Made by a program: the position numbers and the translations under genes. The notes beneath the pieces were generated by a model, which ran no database searches, was not told the origin of the DNA, and was given only the letters and a program-made list of their open reading frames with translations. A stretch of 64,000 nt of DNA from Hymenobacter wooponensis (GTDB lineage: Bacteria; Bacteroidota; Bacteroidia; Cytophagales; Hymenobacteraceae), in assembly GCF_004745865.1 (NCBI RefSeq), contig NZ_SRKZ01000009.1, positions 98,518-162,517 on the forward strand, read 5' to 3'. The first letter of the stretch is position 1. Every line of letters starts with the position of its first letter. Positions 17,512 through 27,134 of the stretch are shown piece after piece.

Positions 17512-20349
17512 TTAGGGTTGGATCAAAAGTCGCGTAGTGGCCGTAAGGTTACCGCTTACCACGTTAACTAAGTATACTCCAGCCGACAAACTATCGAGTT
17601 TCAGCGGTATTTCCACGACCGTGCCGGCAGGACGCGGGGACAACTGTACCCGGTGTACTTCACCGCCGAGCAGGTTACGTACGCTCACCGTCACCGGGGC
17701 CGTAACAGGCGTAGTCAGTCGCACGGTGGCCCGAGTACCGGCCGGGTTCGGGGCGACGCTCAAGTTCAGCGCGGTGCCTTGTTGCGCCCCCCTGGTGCTG
17801 AGCACTATACCGGCACGCCGCACCCGCTGCGTGGTGTACACGCGGTACTCCCCGGGCTGCAGGTTTAGTTGGGCATTCACGTTGGCCACGGTAATACTGT
17901 CGCCGCTGAGGTAGTTGTACCACTTGCCGGGCCGTTGAAAGGCTGGGTCAATGGTGATACTGGTCACGTCGAAGTTGCCCAGAACGGTCACTTGCTGCGT
18001 GGCATCGCCCAGGTGGATGGATTTGCCCGCGCCGGCCAGCTGTTGGGTATAGCTGGTGGGGTTGTCGAACACGGCCTGACTCTTCTTCAGGGCTATCAGC
18101 GCCCGGTAGGTGTCGTAGAGCTTACGGCGGGCGGGTTCCTGGTAGTAGTTCCAGCGGATAGGCTTATTGCCGGTGCGCCCGTTGAAGTCGATGCTCACCT
18201 CGTAGCCCAGCTCGCCAAACTGCCACAGCATCTTGGGGCCTGGTACGGTGAAGAAAAACGCGGCCGCGGCCTCGTTGCGGGCCAGAGCAGTGGTGAGGTC
18301 GCGCACGTTGTGGGCGGGGTTGGATTGGTTGCCAAAGGTGAGGTTGCGGTACATCAGCCGCTCCTCGTCGTGGCTTTCCATGTAGGTCACCAGGCCCGGC
18401 TGCGCCCAGCCGCGGCCACCCTGGGCGGTGCTGCCGTAGTAGCCCCCGCTGAAGTTGGAGTTGGGCAGAAAGCCCATGGTAGCCTCGTTGTAGTTGTAGT
18501 TAAGGTTGCCCCACAGCAGCATGCCCGCGTTGGCCAGCACCCGTTCTTCGGTATTATCGGCAAAGTGCTCCAGAATAACGAACGCATTCGGGTCCACTGT
18601 TTTAATGAAATTGTTGTACTCCATCCAGATGTTCACCCGGGACTGGTCGTACTGGCTCCACTGACCCACGTTGGTGCCGGAAACGGTCTGGGTGAAGCCT
18701 TTGGACAGATCGAAGCGGTATCCATCCAGGTGATATTCCTGCAGCCAGAATTCCATCACCCGTTTGGCGTACGTTTTGGTGAAAGCGCTTTCATGGTTGA
18801 AGTCGTACCCCACGTTGAAGGGGTGCGTGGCGTCAGCATTAAACCAGGGTGAGTTCGCGGCCGGCTTGCCGGCTGCCCCGTCGAAGTACAGTTGCACCAT
18901 CGGGTTCTGGCCAAAGGCGTGGTTGAGCACCATATCCAGCGTCACGGCGATGCCGCGGGCGTGGGCGGAATCGATGAAGCGCTTGAGTTCGTTCTTGGGG
19001 CCGTAGTACTTGTCGGGGGCCAGGTGAAAGGAGGGGTTGTAGCCCCACGACTCGTTGCCCTCGAACTCGCCCACCGGCAACAACTCGATGACGTTGACCC
19101 CGAGGCGCTGCAGGTAGCCTAACGTGTCCACCAGGGTCTGGTAGTCGTGGCGGGCCATGAAGTCGCGTACCAGCAGCTTATAGATGACCAGCTTGCTTTT
19201 TGCCGGCTTCTGAAAGGTAGGCACCTGCCAGGTGTACGCCGGCTGATTGGTTTGCAGCACCGACACGATGCCCGAGGTCTGGCCCGTGGGGTAAGCCTTT
19301 AGGTTGGGGAAGGTTACGGCCGGAATGAAGCGGTCGTTATTGGGGTCGAGCACTTTCTCAGCGTACGGGTCGGCCACGCGCAGGCTGCCATCCACCAGGT
19401 ACTGGTAGGCGTATTCGCGCCCCGGCGTCAGGCCGTTGAGCTGCACCCACCACTGGTTGCCGTCGGGCGTCTGGTTCATGTAGGCCGGCTGGTCGGGCTG
19501 CCAGTTGTTGAACTCGCCGAGGGCGTACACGAACTGTTTGCCCGGGGCCGTGAGCACCAGCACGGCGGAAGCTCCCCCAGCCAAGTAGTTGATGCCGTCG
19601 CGTACGCCGGCGGGCAGGGCGGCCGTGGTTACAACCGGGCGCACGTACACAATGGCCGAGTCCGACACGGACGTGGTGCCCAGGGTAGCTGTGAGGCGGA
19701 TGACGTTGCGGCCCGCCCGGGTGGGCGTCACGCTGCCGGTAAAGCTCGTGGCATTGGATTGCTGGCCGACCTGGGTGCCATTAAGACGCAGCGTTAGAGT
19801 CGCGGCCTGAGAGGCGACACCCGCCACGTTCACCGGTGCCCCCGAGCTGATAAAGATGGGGTTCTGACCCGTTGCTGGGGCAGTAAGGCGCACGGCCAGG
19901 GCGCTGCTCTGGCTTACGTCCACGAAGATATCAGCCCCACCGGTGGCCCGGCCGACCTGGGTGCCGGCGGCGTTGCGAAACACCATGGCCAACTTCAGAA
20001 CCTGCTCGGCGGCCGGCACGTTGAACCAGGCCCGCACGCTGGGCGTGATGCTTAACGCGTAGGTATTAGGGCCGGTGCGGGTAAGCAGCACCGAGGGGTC
20101 AGGAGCGGTAAAATTGGTAAATTTCACATACCTCCAATCCGAAGGTGAAGCGCTAAGGTTAGTGATAACCCCGATGTGAGCGTACACGTCACCGGTAAAG
20201 TTGTTCAGGCCCTGGTTGCCTTGCGTGGCATCAAAGGACAGAGTAACTGGGTCAGTCGCCGCAAAGAAAGCCGGAGCGGTTGAGACCACCTGGGCCCGCA
20301 CAACACCAGTCAGCACCAACAGCCAAGCTAAGAGCAGGAAATTTTTCAT
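17512..20349 (-). CDS. Secreted alpha-amylase-family hydrolase with T9SS sorting domain
   Basis: From the ATG at 20349 (signal peptide MKNFLLLAWLLVLTGVVRAQ) the protein has 945 residues. The N-terminal ~300 residues are beta-sandwich domains, including a carbohydrate-binding module of the glycogen-branching type (ALGEFNNWQPDQP). The GH13 catalytic barrel follows with DMVLNHAFG, GYRFDLSKGF (nucleophile Asp near 547), ILEHFAD (acid Glu near 592) and ESHDEE (Asp near 659). The last ~80 residues (APNPAGTRATVRL to the end) form a type A sorting domain for the type IX secretion system. It degrades extracellular starch-like polymers. It has no link to the surrounding copper genes. Confidence 0.93.
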   Translation of the reverse strand: MKNFLLLAWLLVLTGVVRAQVVSTAPAFFAATDPVTLSFDATQGNQGLNNFTGDVYAHIGVITNLSASPSDWRYVKFTNFTAPDPSVLLTRTGPNTYALSITPSVRAWFNVPAAEQVLKLAMVFRNAAGTQVGRATGGADIFVDVSQSSALAVRLTAPATGQNPIFISSGAPVNVAGVASQAATLTLRLNGTQVGQQSNATSFTGSVTPTRAGRNVIRLTATLGTTSVSDSAIVYVRPVVTTAALPAGVRDGINYLAGGASAVLVLTAPGKQFVYALGEFNNWQPDQPAYMNQTPDGNQWWVQLNGLTPGREYAYQYLVDGSLRVADPYAEKVLDPNNDRFIPAVTFPNLKAYPTGQTSGIVSVLQTNQPAYTWQVPTFQKPAKSKLVIYKLLVRDFMARHDYQTLVDTLGYLQRLGVNVIELLPVGEFEGNESWGYNPSFHLAPDKYYGPKNELKRFIDSAHARGIAVTLDMVLNHAFGQNPMVQLYFDGAAGKPAANSPWFNADATHPFNVGYDFNHESAFTKTYAKRVMEFWLQEYHLDGYRFDLSKGFTQTVSGTNVGQWSQYDQSRVNIWMEYNNFIKTVDPNAFVILEHFADNTEERVLANAGMLLWGNLNYNYNEATMGFLPNSNFSGGYYGSTAQGGRGWAQPGLVTYMESHDEERLMYRNLTFGNQSNPAHNVRDLTTALARNEAAAAFFFTVPGPKMLWQFGELGYEVSIDFNGRTGNKPIRWNYYQEPARRKLYDTYRALIALKKSQAVFDNPTSYTQQLAGAGKSIHLGDATQQVTVLGNFDVTSITIDPAFQRPGKWYNYLSGDSITVANVNAQLNLQPGEYRVYTTQRVRRAGIVLSTRGAQQGTALNLSVAPNPAGTRATVRLTTPVTAPVTVSVRNLLGGEVHRVQLSPRPAGTVVEIPLKLDSLSAGVYLVNVVSGNLTATTRLLIQP

Positions 20350-20934
20350 GTATCGTGGAGAAAGAGTCGGGGAAACCGCTACACTACTTTTTGTAGAATA
20401 CCCACACGATTGTCGTGATAAGGGTAAGAGGTAAAAGGCAGTCATCGAAAATCAGTAAGCTTTCAGCCAAGCGTGCGCGCCCCGACATTACCACCTATCG
20501 GGCAGTGGCAGGTAAGAGAAGGATAATGCACGGGTCACTACTGCCAGGCATGCCACACCCAAACTCCGAATTATGAGCACAAACCATGGGAGAAGTGGCG
20601 TTTACATCTGTAGACCATGCTCTAAGTGGCAAAGCGAGCAGATGAAAAGCGAGCAGATGAAAAGCGAGCAGATGAAAAGCGAGCAGATGAAAAGCGAGCA
20701 GATAAGAAGCTGAGCCAGTTGCTGATTCTTGGGAGATCGTCCCATTCAAGTCACCGCACTGGTCTCCGTAAAGAGCTAACAGCGGGGCTGCGCAGTATCG
20801 GGCAAGTCTGGGAAGGGGGTGAGCCGCTACAGGTATTAGGGCACCGCGTGATTAGTTCAAAGGTAAAATCCCGTCAAATAGTAAGAAATGTACTATCGGG
20901 TTTATTGCTTGCAACATTACACTCATACAAATGC
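20350..20934. other. Long intergenic stretch with a tandem repeat
   Basis: Apart from the 15-bp tandem repeat at 20632-20703 nothing is recognised. Open frames crossing the repeat on both strands are products of its length being a multiple of three. Confidence 0.5.
20632..20703. repeat. 15-bp tandem repeat, nearly five copies
   Basis: The unit AAGCGAGCAGATGAA is repeated four times exactly, with a fifth copy that diverges at its end (20692 on). Being 15 bp long, it stays open in all frames. It is a candidate variable-number tandem repeat. Confidence 0.9.
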
Positions 20935-20970
20935 AAAAAGCCAGCTCAATTCACATGAGCTGGCTTTTTT
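20935..20970 (-). terminator. Terminator of the copper storage protein gene
   Basis: AAAAAGCCAGCTCA / TGAGCTGGCTTTTTT with a 7-nt loop, starting 13 nt downstream of the csp stop codon. Confidence 0.9.
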
Positions 20971-20983
20971 GGTGTCAGGTAGT

Positions 20984-21319
20984 CTAGGCGTTCAAACCTT
21001 GACGGCAGGCCTGCTCGCAGCGGCGGCAGGCTTCCGCGCACTCCCGGCAGTGCTGCATATGCGCGCCGTGCTTTTCGCATTCGTCACCACAGGCCTTGCA
21101 GATTTCGGCGCACTCGCGCAGCAGGTGCTGGGCGTGCTCAGAGCCGCGGGCCAGCAGACGAGCGGTGAGGGCGCAGATGTCGGCACAGTCCCGGTCCAGG
21201 CTAATACAGCGGACCATCATGCGCACATCCTGCTCTTGCAGGCAGGCGGTAGCGCAGTGTTCGCACGAGGCGATGCAGGCATTGAGGGCGTCGAGCAGGT
21301 TCTGGTTTTGAGTGTGCAT
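20984..21319 (-). CDS. csp: Four-helix-bundle copper storage protein (Csp-type)
   Basis: A 111-residue protein with 14 cysteines placed along helices as CxxxC and CxxC pairs (CIASCEHCATAC, CADIC, CAEICKACGDEC, CRECAEACRRCEQACRQ). This is the pattern of the Csp/DUF326 four-helix-bundle family, whose cysteines line the core and bind many Cu(I) ions. There is no signal peptide, so it is likely the cytosolic Csp3-like type. It has a dedicated terminator and an inverted repeat in its leader. Confidence 0.93.
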   Translation of the reverse strand: MHTQNQNLLDALNACIASCEHCATACLQEQDVRMMVRCISLDRDCADICALTARLLARGSEHAQHLLRECAEICKACGDECEKHGAHMQHCRECAEACRRCEQACRQGLNA

Positions 21320-21320
21320 G

Positions 21321-21355
21321 ATACTGGAAGGTTAAGGATGAATAATTTCCAGTAT
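21321..21355 (-). promoter_or_regulatory. Inverted repeat in the csp leader, including a GGAAATTAT motif
   Basis: ATACTGGAA (21321-21329) and TTCCAGTAT (21347-21355) form a perfect 9-bp inverted repeat directly before the start codon. The minus strand reads CTGGAAATTATT, like the recurring motif. A second related sequence (GTAAATTATGCAGGTAATCGG on the minus strand) lies at 21393-21414 within an AGCCGA/TCGGCT inverted pair. It is probably an operator or leader hairpin. Confidence 0.5.
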
Positions 21356-21495
21356 ATACTTGCCGTGCAGCCAGTAGTTGTGCACGATTAAAGCCGATTA
21401 CCTGCATAATTTACTCGGCTCCACTTTTGCAAGCCGCTTTCTCGGCTTACCCCGTCAAGGTGCTATTTTAGCAAGAACCCGAACCCTACAAGGCC

Positions 21496-22092
21496 TTAGC
21501 CGCTTGCACCCGAATCAGAAAGTGTAGCGACGGAAGCCTGCAGAAGGCACTGGCGGCGGTACTCGCTGGGAGAAAGCCCCGTTGCGCGCTGAAACTGCCT
21601 GGAGAGGTGGCCCAGATTGCTAAATCCCAGTACTGTAGCAATGCGCCCCACGGGCAGCGTACCATCCCGCAGCAGGCACCGGGCCTCTTCCACGCGCTGC
21701 CGGATGACGTACTGTTCCAGGCTCAGTCCTTCGGTGGCCGAAAACACGTCGCTCAGGTAAGCAAAGCGTCGCTGCAGGCGCTCGCTCAGCAGTCGGGAGA
21801 AGTGTCCGCTACGTAGCGCGGCGGGCTCCTTACGCAGCAGCTCGGCAATTACTTCCTTGATTTGCACTACGAGGCGCTGCTGGGGGGAGAGCCGGTCGAG
21901 CAAGGCAAAGCCTTCCGCTTCCAGACGCTGCTGCAGTCGGGCCCAGTCAATGACCTGCTGGGTGCCCAGCAGTTCCACTTCCCCCAGTTCCACGCGTAAC
22001 GGCACCAGGCCCAACTCCACGAGGAGTTCGCGCACTACCAGGATGCACTTTGAGCAGACCATATGCCGGACATACAGGAGCGTGGAGGCCAT
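21496..22092 (-). CDS. HMA-like/AraC fusion transcription regulator
   Basis: From the ATG at 22092 the protein has 198 residues. Residues 1-70 look like a degenerate heavy-metal-associated domain with a metal-type CxxC (RHMVCSKCILVV). The C-terminal part (about 90-190) is an AraC-type DNA-binding domain with two helix-turn-helix units (VGRIATVLGFSNLGHLSRQF is the second). It is the last gene of the RND copper efflux operon, 10 nt after cusA. A similar fusion is encoded at 35465-36100. The likely role is Cu(I)-responsive control of the nearby copper genes; this is inferred from domain content and location. Confidence 0.8.
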   Translation of the reverse strand: MASTLLYVRHMVCSKCILVVRELLVELGLVPLRVELGEVELLGTQQVIDWARLQQRLEAEGFALLDRLSPQQRLVVQIKEVIAELLRKEPAALRSGHFSRLLSERLQRRFAYLSDVFSATEGLSLEQYVIRQRVEEARCLLRDGTLPVGRIATVLGFSNLGHLSRQFQRATGLSPSEYRRQCLLQASVATLSDSGASG

Positions 22093-22102
22093 GGGACAAG
22101 GG

Positions 22103-25100
22103 CTACAGGGCCGGGGACAAATCGGTCTGATCGCCCGGGGGCGTGAGCGGCTGCGCATCCAGTTCCTGCGGGTGCTCATCCAGGCCTACTTCCCGATGGG
22201 CGGCGAAATACTGGGTCAAGGCCTTCTCCCCTACCAGCCAGAACACCACGGGCGTGACGATGATGTCGAGAAAGGTGGACGAGAGCAGCCCTCCGAGGAT
22301 GACGGTGGCCACCGGGTAGAGGATTTCCTTGCCCGGGGCGTCCTTGGCCAGCGTGAGCGGCACCAGGGCCAGGGCCGCTACCAGCGCCGTCATCAGCACG
22401 GGCACCAGGCGCTCCAGCGAGCCGCGGACGATCATCTTTTTGCCGAAGGTCTCGCCCTCATGCTCCACGAGGTGGATGTAGTGGGAAATCATCATGATGC
22501 CGTTGCGCGAGGCAATGCCGGTGAGCGTGATAAAGCCCACGAGCGAGGCAATGCTGAACGTGCTGCCCGTGAGCAGCACCGCCACCACCGAGCCAATCAG
22601 GGCCAGGGGGATGTTAAGCATTATCTGCCCTACCATGTACGTGGACTTGAAGTGCGAGTAGAGCACCAGGAAGATGCCGGCCAGCGAAAACAAGCTCAGC
22701 CACAGAATCTTTTGCGAGGCCGACTGCTGGCTCTCGAACTGCCCGCCGTAGGTGAGGTAGTAGCCCGCCGGCAGCTTCACCTGCTGGCTGACTTTGGCTT
22801 GAATCTCCTTCACCGTGGAGCCCAGGTCGCGCTCGGCTACGTTAAGCGAGATGGTAATGCGGCGCTGGGTATTTTCGTGGTTGACGGTGTTGGGCCCCGG
22901 CTCGTAGATGACATCCGCCACCTGGCTCACGGGAATCATGGCGCCCGTGGGCGTCTCAATGCGGGTCTGGCCAATGGCCGCGATGTCGTTGCGCTGCGCT
23001 TCCGGCAGTTTTACCACCAGGTCGAAGCGCTTCTGCCCGTCGAGCATCTGCGAGACCACGGCGCCCTGAAACAGGGTTTCCAGGTCACGCACCACTTCGC
23101 CCCGGGCCATGCCGTAGGCTCGTAGGGCGTCGTCCTTAGGCCGGATGAGCAGCTGCGGTATCTGCACCTGCTTCTCGACCTGTAGGTCCACCACGCCCGG
23201 CACCGTGCCGGCCGCCGTGCGGATTTCATTGGCGTAGCGGCGCAGCTCCAGCAAATCATTGCCGAACACCTTGATGGCCACCTGGGCACGCACGCCCGAC
23301 AAGAGGTGATCAAGGCGGTGCGAGATGGGCTGGCCGATGTTCACGTTGACGCCCGTGATCAGACTGAGCTTCTGGCGCATATCGGCCAGAATCTCGTCCC
23401 GGCTGCGCATGGTCTTGCCCTCCTTCTCTAGCTCTTCCTCCGTTTTGAAGGCTACCTCGATTTCCGAGTTGTTCACCGACTCGGCGTGCTCATCGAGCTC
23501 GGCGCGGCCGGTGCGGCGGGCCGTGTAGGCCACTTCCGGAATCTTGAGCATTTGCTCCTCACCCAGCGTGCCCAACCGGTTGCTTTCCGTTAGCGACGTG
23601 CCAGCCGGGGCCGAGAAGTTGACCGTCAGCGAGCCTTCGTTGAAAGGCGGCAGAAACTCCGTGCCGAAGAAAGGCACCATGGCCGCGGCCATGACAAAGA
23701 GCAAGGCCGTGGAGGTCAGGATGAGTTTAGGGTGGGTCAGGCCCCAAGTAAGCAGGCGAGTATCCTTCTTTTTCAGCCAGCGTACCAGCGGCCCGTCCGT
23801 CTCGGCGTGGTCCATTTGCTTCATCTTGGGCAGCAGGTAGTAGCAGAGCACCGGCGTCACGGTCAGCGACACGAACAGCGAGGCCACGATGCTGGTGATG
23901 TAGGCAATGCCCAGCGGGGCGAAAATGCGGCCTTCCATGCCTTCCAGCGCAAACAGGGGCAGGAATACCAGCACCACGATGATGGTGGCGTACACGATGG
24001 AGTTGCGCACTTCCGAGGAGGCGGCGTAGATGACCTTGAGCACCGGCTGCGGATCAGGGCGCTGCTTGTTTTCGCGCAGGCGCCGGTACACGTTTTCTAC
24101 GTCCACGATGGCGTCGTCCACGAGCTCCCCGATGGCAATGGCTAGCCCGCCGAGCGTCATGGTGTTGATGCTAATGCCGGCCAGGCGAAACACCAGGGCC
24201 GTGACCAGCAGGGACAAGGGAATAGCTACCAGGGAAATAAAGGTGGTGCGCACGTTCAGCAAAAAGGCAAACAGCACGATGACCACGAGAATGGCCCCGT
24301 CGCGCAAGGCCTCCTCCACGTTGGTAATTGAGGAATCAATGAACTCCGACTGCTTAAACAGGCGCGTATTTACCTGCACATCCTTGGGCAAAGAGGGCTT
24401 GAGCTCGACCAGGGCCTTCTCCACGGCCTGCGTGAGACCCACGGTGGCGGCCCCCGGCTGCTTCTCAATGCTCAGAATGACGGCGGGCTTACCGTTCACG
24501 CTGCCGTCGCCGCGCTTGAAGCGGGCCCCGAACTCCACGTTGGCCACGTCCGCCACGCGGACCGGGGACTGGTCGCGGTAGCCGACGATAATGTTTTCAA
24601 TGTCCTTGACCGAGCGCAGGCGGCCCAGGTTGCGGATGAGCACCTCCGAGCCGTTGCGATCGAAGAAGTTGCCGGTGGTGTTCAAGTTGGACTGGCGCAA
24701 GGCTTCCTCCACCTGGTTTACCGTCAGGCCGGTGGCATTCAGGCGGGGCATGTCCAGCAAGACCTGGTACTGCAGATTGTCGCCGCCGATGGGAATGACC
24801 TGGGCCACGCCGGGTATGGAGAGCAGGCGTTGGCGCACGGTGTAGTTGGCCAGCGTGCGCAAATCAGCCGCATTAGTTTCTTTTCCGCCCGACAGCCCCA
24901 CCAGCATAATCTGGCCCATAACCGAGGAAATGGGCCCCAGCACGGGCGTAACGCCCTGGGGCAGCTGCTCGCCAGTGGTCTGGAGCTTTTCACTCACAAT
25001 CTGGCGGGCCGTGAAAATATCGGTGCCGTAGTCGAACTCCACGAACACCATGCCCAGGCCGATGGCCGAGTTGGAGCGCACCGCCGACACGCCGGTGGCT

Positions 25101-25324
25101 CCGTTCAGGGCCGTTTCCACCGGCAGTGTCACCAGGGCCTCCACTTCCTCGGGCGCCATGCCCGGGGCTTCTAAGAATACCGTCACGCGAGGACGGTCCA
25201 GGTCGGGCAGCACGTCCACGGGCAGCTGGCCCGCGGTGTAGGTGCCGGCAATGAGCAGGCCCAGGGCGAAGGCCAGCATCAGCAGGCGGTTCTGCAGGGC
25301 AAAGCGAATTATCTGATCGAGCAT
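22103..25324 (-). CDS. cusA: HME-type RND efflux pump (CusA/CzcA-like)
   Basis: A full-length 1073-residue inner-membrane pump. It shows the N-terminal first helix, two large periplasmic loops, and the family motif in helix 4 (AIGELVDDAIVDVENVYRRL). Together with the adaptor at 25978 and the TolC-like protein at 27777 it would form a tripartite pump that moves metal from periplasm or cytoplasm to the outside. The surrounding copper-binding proteins make Cu(I)/Ag(I) the most likely substrate, although Co/Zn/Cd cannot be excluded from the sequence. It is separated from the preceding gene by about 100 nt without a terminator. Confidence 0.92.
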   Translation of the reverse strand: MLDQIIRFALQNRLLMLAFALGLLIAGTYTAGQLPVDVLPDLDRPRVTVFLEAPGMAPEEVEALVTLPVETALNGATGVSAVRSNSAIGLGMVFVEFDYGTDIFTARQIVSEKLQTTGEQLPQGVTPVLGPISSVMGQIMLVGLSGGKETNAADLRTLANYTVRQRLLSIPGVAQVIPIGGDNLQYQVLLDMPRLNATGLTVNQVEEALRQSNLNTTGNFFDRNGSEVLIRNLGRLRSVKDIENIIVGYRDQSPVRVADVANVEFGARFKRGDGSVNGKPAVILSIEKQPGAATVGLTQAVEKALVELKPSLPKDVQVNTRLFKQSEFIDSSITNVEEALRDGAILVVIVLFAFLLNVRTTFISLVAIPLSLLVTALVFRLAGISINTMTLGGLAIAIGELVDDAIVDVENVYRRLRENKQRPDPQPVLKVIYAASSEVRNSIVYATIIVVLVFLPLFALEGMEGRIFAPLGIAYITSIVASLFVSLTVTPVLCYYLLPKMKQMDHAETDGPLVRWLKKKDTRLLTWGLTHPKLILTSTALLFVMAAAMVPFFGTEFLPPFNEGSLTVNFSAPAGTSLTESNRLGTLGEEQMLKIPEVAYTARRTGRAELDEHAESVNNSEIEVAFKTEEELEKEGKTMRSRDEILADMRQKLSLITGVNVNIGQPISHRLDHLLSGVRAQVAIKVFGNDLLELRRYANEIRTAAGTVPGVVDLQVEKQVQIPQLLIRPKDDALRAYGMARGEVVRDLETLFQGAVVSQMLDGQKRFDLVVKLPEAQRNDIAAIGQTRIETPTGAMIPVSQVADVIYEPGPNTVNHENTQRRITISLNVAERDLGSTVKEIQAKVSQQVKLPAGYYLTYGGQFESQQSASQKILWLSLFSLAGIFLVLYSHFKSTYMVGQIMLNIPLALIGSVVAVLLTGSTFSIASLVGFITLTGIASRNGIMMISHYIHLVEHEGETFGKKMIVRGSLERLVPVLMTALVAALALVPLTLAKDAPGKEILYPVATVILGGLLSSTFLDIIVTPVVFWLVGEKALTQYFAAHREVGLDEHPQELDAQPLTPPGDQTDLSPAL

Positions 25325-25426
25325 CGGTTGTTAGCGCAAAAAAGGAAGAAGCGAGGGGGCCGGAAGGCCCCTCCCCTCCCGGAATCGGCAGCGTCCCGGA
25401 CAAGTAGCCCAGGCCCACCGGACTGC

Positions 25427-25939
25427 TTATTTTTTAGGACGGGGGGTGCGAGCCGAGGAGTGGGTGCTCATAATCTGCCACTGGCCGGCGGCGTTTTTGC
25501 GCAGCACCGACGTGGCCACCCCGCGGCGGACAACAGGCGCCTTGGCCTGCTTATCCTGGGGGCCGTTCTTGAGACTGATCGTGTAGGTGTAAGTCTCCGT
25601 CGCGAAGGCGTAGGGACCGTCGACCTGCACGGCGGCCTTGTAGTCGCTAAAGGTGAAGGCGCTGAACTCTTTCAACTCCGGCCCCAGATGGTGCTCGGCA
25701 TAGTGGCGGTAAGTGCCTTCCACCCCGCCCGACTCAAACACCTGGGAGTTAGGTGCGAACAGGCGGTGGGTGCCCGTCGTATCGAGTTTTTGCACGGCCT
25801 GCTGGTACTTGGTCAGCACCATTTTCACGGCGGCCTCATCGGCAGCGGAGCCGGCGGCGGGGGCCGTCTGGGCCTGTGCCGTGGCGGCGGTAAGGATCAG
25901 CAGGGCAAGCAAAGCGGCAAAGGCAAAGCGATTTTTCAT
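25427..25939 (-). CDS. Exported NTF2-like (SnoaL/DUF4440-type) protein
   Basis: The start at 25939 gives a 170-residue protein with a signal peptide (MKNRFAFAALLALLILTAATAQAQ). The rest has the NTF2-like pattern: helix with AAVKMVLTKYQQAVQKLD, then RLFAPNSQVFESGGVEGTY, and beta strands ending in GQWQIMSTHSS. It is a small periplasmic cone-shaped domain of unknown ligand, positioned between the adaptor and the pump genes of the efflux operon. NTF2-like proteins in this operon position are often present in Bacteroidota; a function is not established. Confidence 0.8.
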   Translation of the reverse strand: MKNRFAFAALLALLILTAATAQAQTAPAAGSAADEAAVKMVLTKYQQAVQKLDTTGTHRLFAPNSQVFESGGVEGTYRHYAEHHLGPELKEFSAFTFSDYKAAVQVDGPYAFATETYTYTISLKNGPQDKQAKAPVVRRGVATSVLRKNAAGQWQIMSTHSSARTPRPKK

Positions 25940-25977
25940 GGCAAGCGGACGGAGCGTGAGGCCACCGGGTAGGGGCA

Positions 25978-27123
25978 CTATTGGTTGAGGTAAATGGACT
26001 TGAGCTGGTAAGTGCCGGCGGTCACTACCCGGTCATTTTCGTTGACCTGGCCTTGCAGCAGTACCGTTTGCCGCCCGTTGACCGCTCCCGGCTGCACAAA
26101 GCGAATCTTAAAGTGCTCGGGCTCCGTGTGCACGAACACGACGGGTTTGCCATTGAGGTCGGTGATAGCAGAAGTGGGTACTACCAGCTGGGACCGGCCC
26201 CCACCCGTCTGACCTACGACCTGCACGTTCACCGCTTGGCCCGCGCGGTAGGCACTACTCTCGGTAGCGTCCAGCTCCAGCACCAATTGGCGGGCCTGGT
26301 TCACGGGGTTCACCACGTTGGAGAACACCACGAGCCGGGCCGGTACACCGGCCTGCCCCTGCAGGCCTTCCACGCGGAACTGCGCGCCGGGCGTGATCTT
26401 AGCCAGGTCCTGGGCAAACACCTGCGCTTCCACCCGCAGCTTACCCGGGTTCAACACCCGGAATAGCTCGTCGCCCTGGTTTACCTGCTGGCCCACGGCC
26501 AGGTTGAATACGTCCACCGTGCCGCTCACCGGCGAGGTAATGGATATTCGGCGCTGCTGCCCCTGCCCGTTGTAAATGCTGGCGTTCTGCCGGGCCTGGC
26601 GCAGGCGAAGCTCGGCCGCCACCACGTCCTTGCGGGCCGCGATGTCGGCGATGCTCTGCAGCCGGACATAGTCTTGTTGGGCGGCGCGCAATTCGGCCTG
26701 GGCATTAGCCCGCTCGGTGCTGAGTCCAATCTGCTGGGTAGCATCCAGGGTTTGCTCGATAACGGCCAGCGTCTGCCCGGCCCGCACGGATTGGCCCACT
26801 TGCGCCGAGAGGCTCACGATGCGCCCCCCCTGGGGCACGACGACTCGCCCTTCGCCCCCGGCTGCCGCCGATACCGTGCCGTAGAGCGTGGCCCGGCTAT
26901 AGGTGGTGGAGTACTCGGCCAGGTTGGTCCGTACCTGAAACAGAAACTGACTTTCTTTGGGCAGCAATACCTCATCGGTCAAGGCCACGCCGGTGCTGGC
27001 TTTGGCTTCGCCACCGTGGTCTTCACCCCCGTGGGCCTGTACCGTACCCGGCGGAGGCAACAGCACGGTCAATCCGAAGCCAGCTGCGGCTGTGGCCGCC
27101 AGGAATTTATAGTGGGTCTTCAT
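25978..27123 (-). CDS. cusB: RND efflux adaptor (CusB/CzcB-like membrane fusion protein)
   Basis: From the ATG at 27123 the protein has 381 residues. It has a signal peptide or anchor, then AHGGEDHGGEAKAST, a barrel-sandwich lipoyl half (RVVVPQGGRIVSLSAQVGQSVRAGQTLAVI), a coiled-coil hairpin (residues about 130-200), the returning lipoyl half (ISITSPVSGTVDVFNLAVGQ) and C-terminal beta domains. It bridges the pump and the outer-membrane channel. The His-rich HGGEDHG element after the leader may bind metal and also occurs in the neighbouring 27135 gene. Confidence 0.9.
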   Translation of the reverse strand: MKTHYKFLAATAAAGFGLTVLLPPPGTVQAHGGEDHGGEAKASTGVALTDEVLLPKESQFLFQVRTNLAEYSTTYSRATLYGTVSAAAGGEGRVVVPQGGRIVSLSAQVGQSVRAGQTLAVIEQTLDATQQIGLSTERANAQAELRAAQQDYVRLQSIADIAARKDVVAAELRLRQARQNASIYNGQGQQRRISITSPVSGTVDVFNLAVGQQVNQGDELFRVLNPGKLRVEAQVFAQDLAKITPGAQFRVEGLQGQAGVPARLVVFSNVVNPVNQARQLVLELDATESSAYRAGQAVNVQVVGQTGGGRSQLVVPTSAITDLNGKPVVFVHTEPEHFKIRFVQPGAVNGRQTVLLQGQVNENDRVVTAGTYQLKSIYLNQ

Positions 27124-27134
27124 ATCCTGAATGA

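Noticed and set aside
20495..20749. Repeat protein with LLAFH units
   Set aside because: Produced only by translation of the 15-bp tandem repeat; there is no start signal or conserved flank.
22113..23125. Long plus-strand frame opposite cusA
   Set aside because: Mirror of the RND pump gene; histidine/glutamate-rich artefact of complementary codons.
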